Assembly (NCBI GenBank): GCA_019752835.1
Contig: JAIELR010000100.1
Location: 1-5,705 of the forward strand
Source of the DNA: Gammaproteobacteria bacterium
Lineage (GTDB): Bacteria > Pseudomonadota > Gammaproteobacteria > UBA1113
DNA length: 5,705 nucleotides
Direction of reading: 5' to 3'
Of this stretch, positions 5,662-5,705 are shown one piece after another. Each line of letters opens with the position of its first letter. Position 1 is the first letter of the stretch. The translations under genes and the position numbers were made by a program. The notes below the pieces were generated by a model. That model was not told where the DNA came from. It did no database searches and worked only from the letters and a program-made list of their open reading frames with translations.

Positions 5662-5705
5662 TTATGATTGCCTTTCATTAAGAATATAGGGTTCAGTTTG
5701 ACTTG

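Overview
The window looks like chromosomal DNA from an AT-rich (roughly 40% GC by eye) gammaproteobacterium, most likely a host-associated member of the Legionellales (Legionella/Coxiella/Rickettsiella-like). This is inferred from the Pht-type MFS transporter at the left end, the general gene styles, and the mixture of intact metabolic genes with gene remnants and small repeats. The genus cannot be fixed from sequence reading alone.

Layout, left to right. (1) Positions 1-1184 hold a Pht-like major facilitator transporter that is cut by the left window edge. The reading frame stays open through ATG 51 to the edge, so that ATG is not the true start. (2) Positions 1220-2107 hold an alpha/beta-hydrolase on the same strand, 35 bp downstream, with its own Shine-Dalgarno; the two probably form an operon. 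(3) Positions 2108-2485 are a repeat-rich intergenic block. It contains about four copies of a 43-bp tandem repeat, a small minus-strand ORF running through it, and a perfect 17-bp-arm palindrome just before the next gene. (4) Positions 2486-3646 hold a complete AAA_14/DUF4143 ATPase. (5) Positions 3696-4490 hold a class I SAM-dependent methyltransferase with a strong RBS and a perfect -10 box. (6) Positions 4487-4621 overlap it by ATGA and encode a 44-residue C-terminal fragment of a different (METTL7/UbiE-like) methyltransferase, apparently a remnant. (7) Positions 4618-4685 are a second, about 82% identical copy of the palindrome plus the beginning of the minus-strand ORF. (8) Positions 4864-5469 hold a LysE/RhtB-family exporter. 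(9) Positions 5512-5661 on the minus strand hold the N-terminal half of a RelE/ParE-type toxin, truncated and too short for usual ORF cut-offs.

The genes do not form one pathway. The transporter and hydrolase are plausibly co-transcribed; the ATPase, methyltransferase and exporter look like separate units. The most notable structure is the pair of directly oriented dispersed repeats (2397-2464 and 4618-4685) bracketing the ATPase and methyltransferase block. Next to it are the decayed methyltransferase and toxin genes. Together they suggest past rearrangement and gene decay at this locus. I see no clear defence island, CRISPR array, transposase, tRNA or rRNA.
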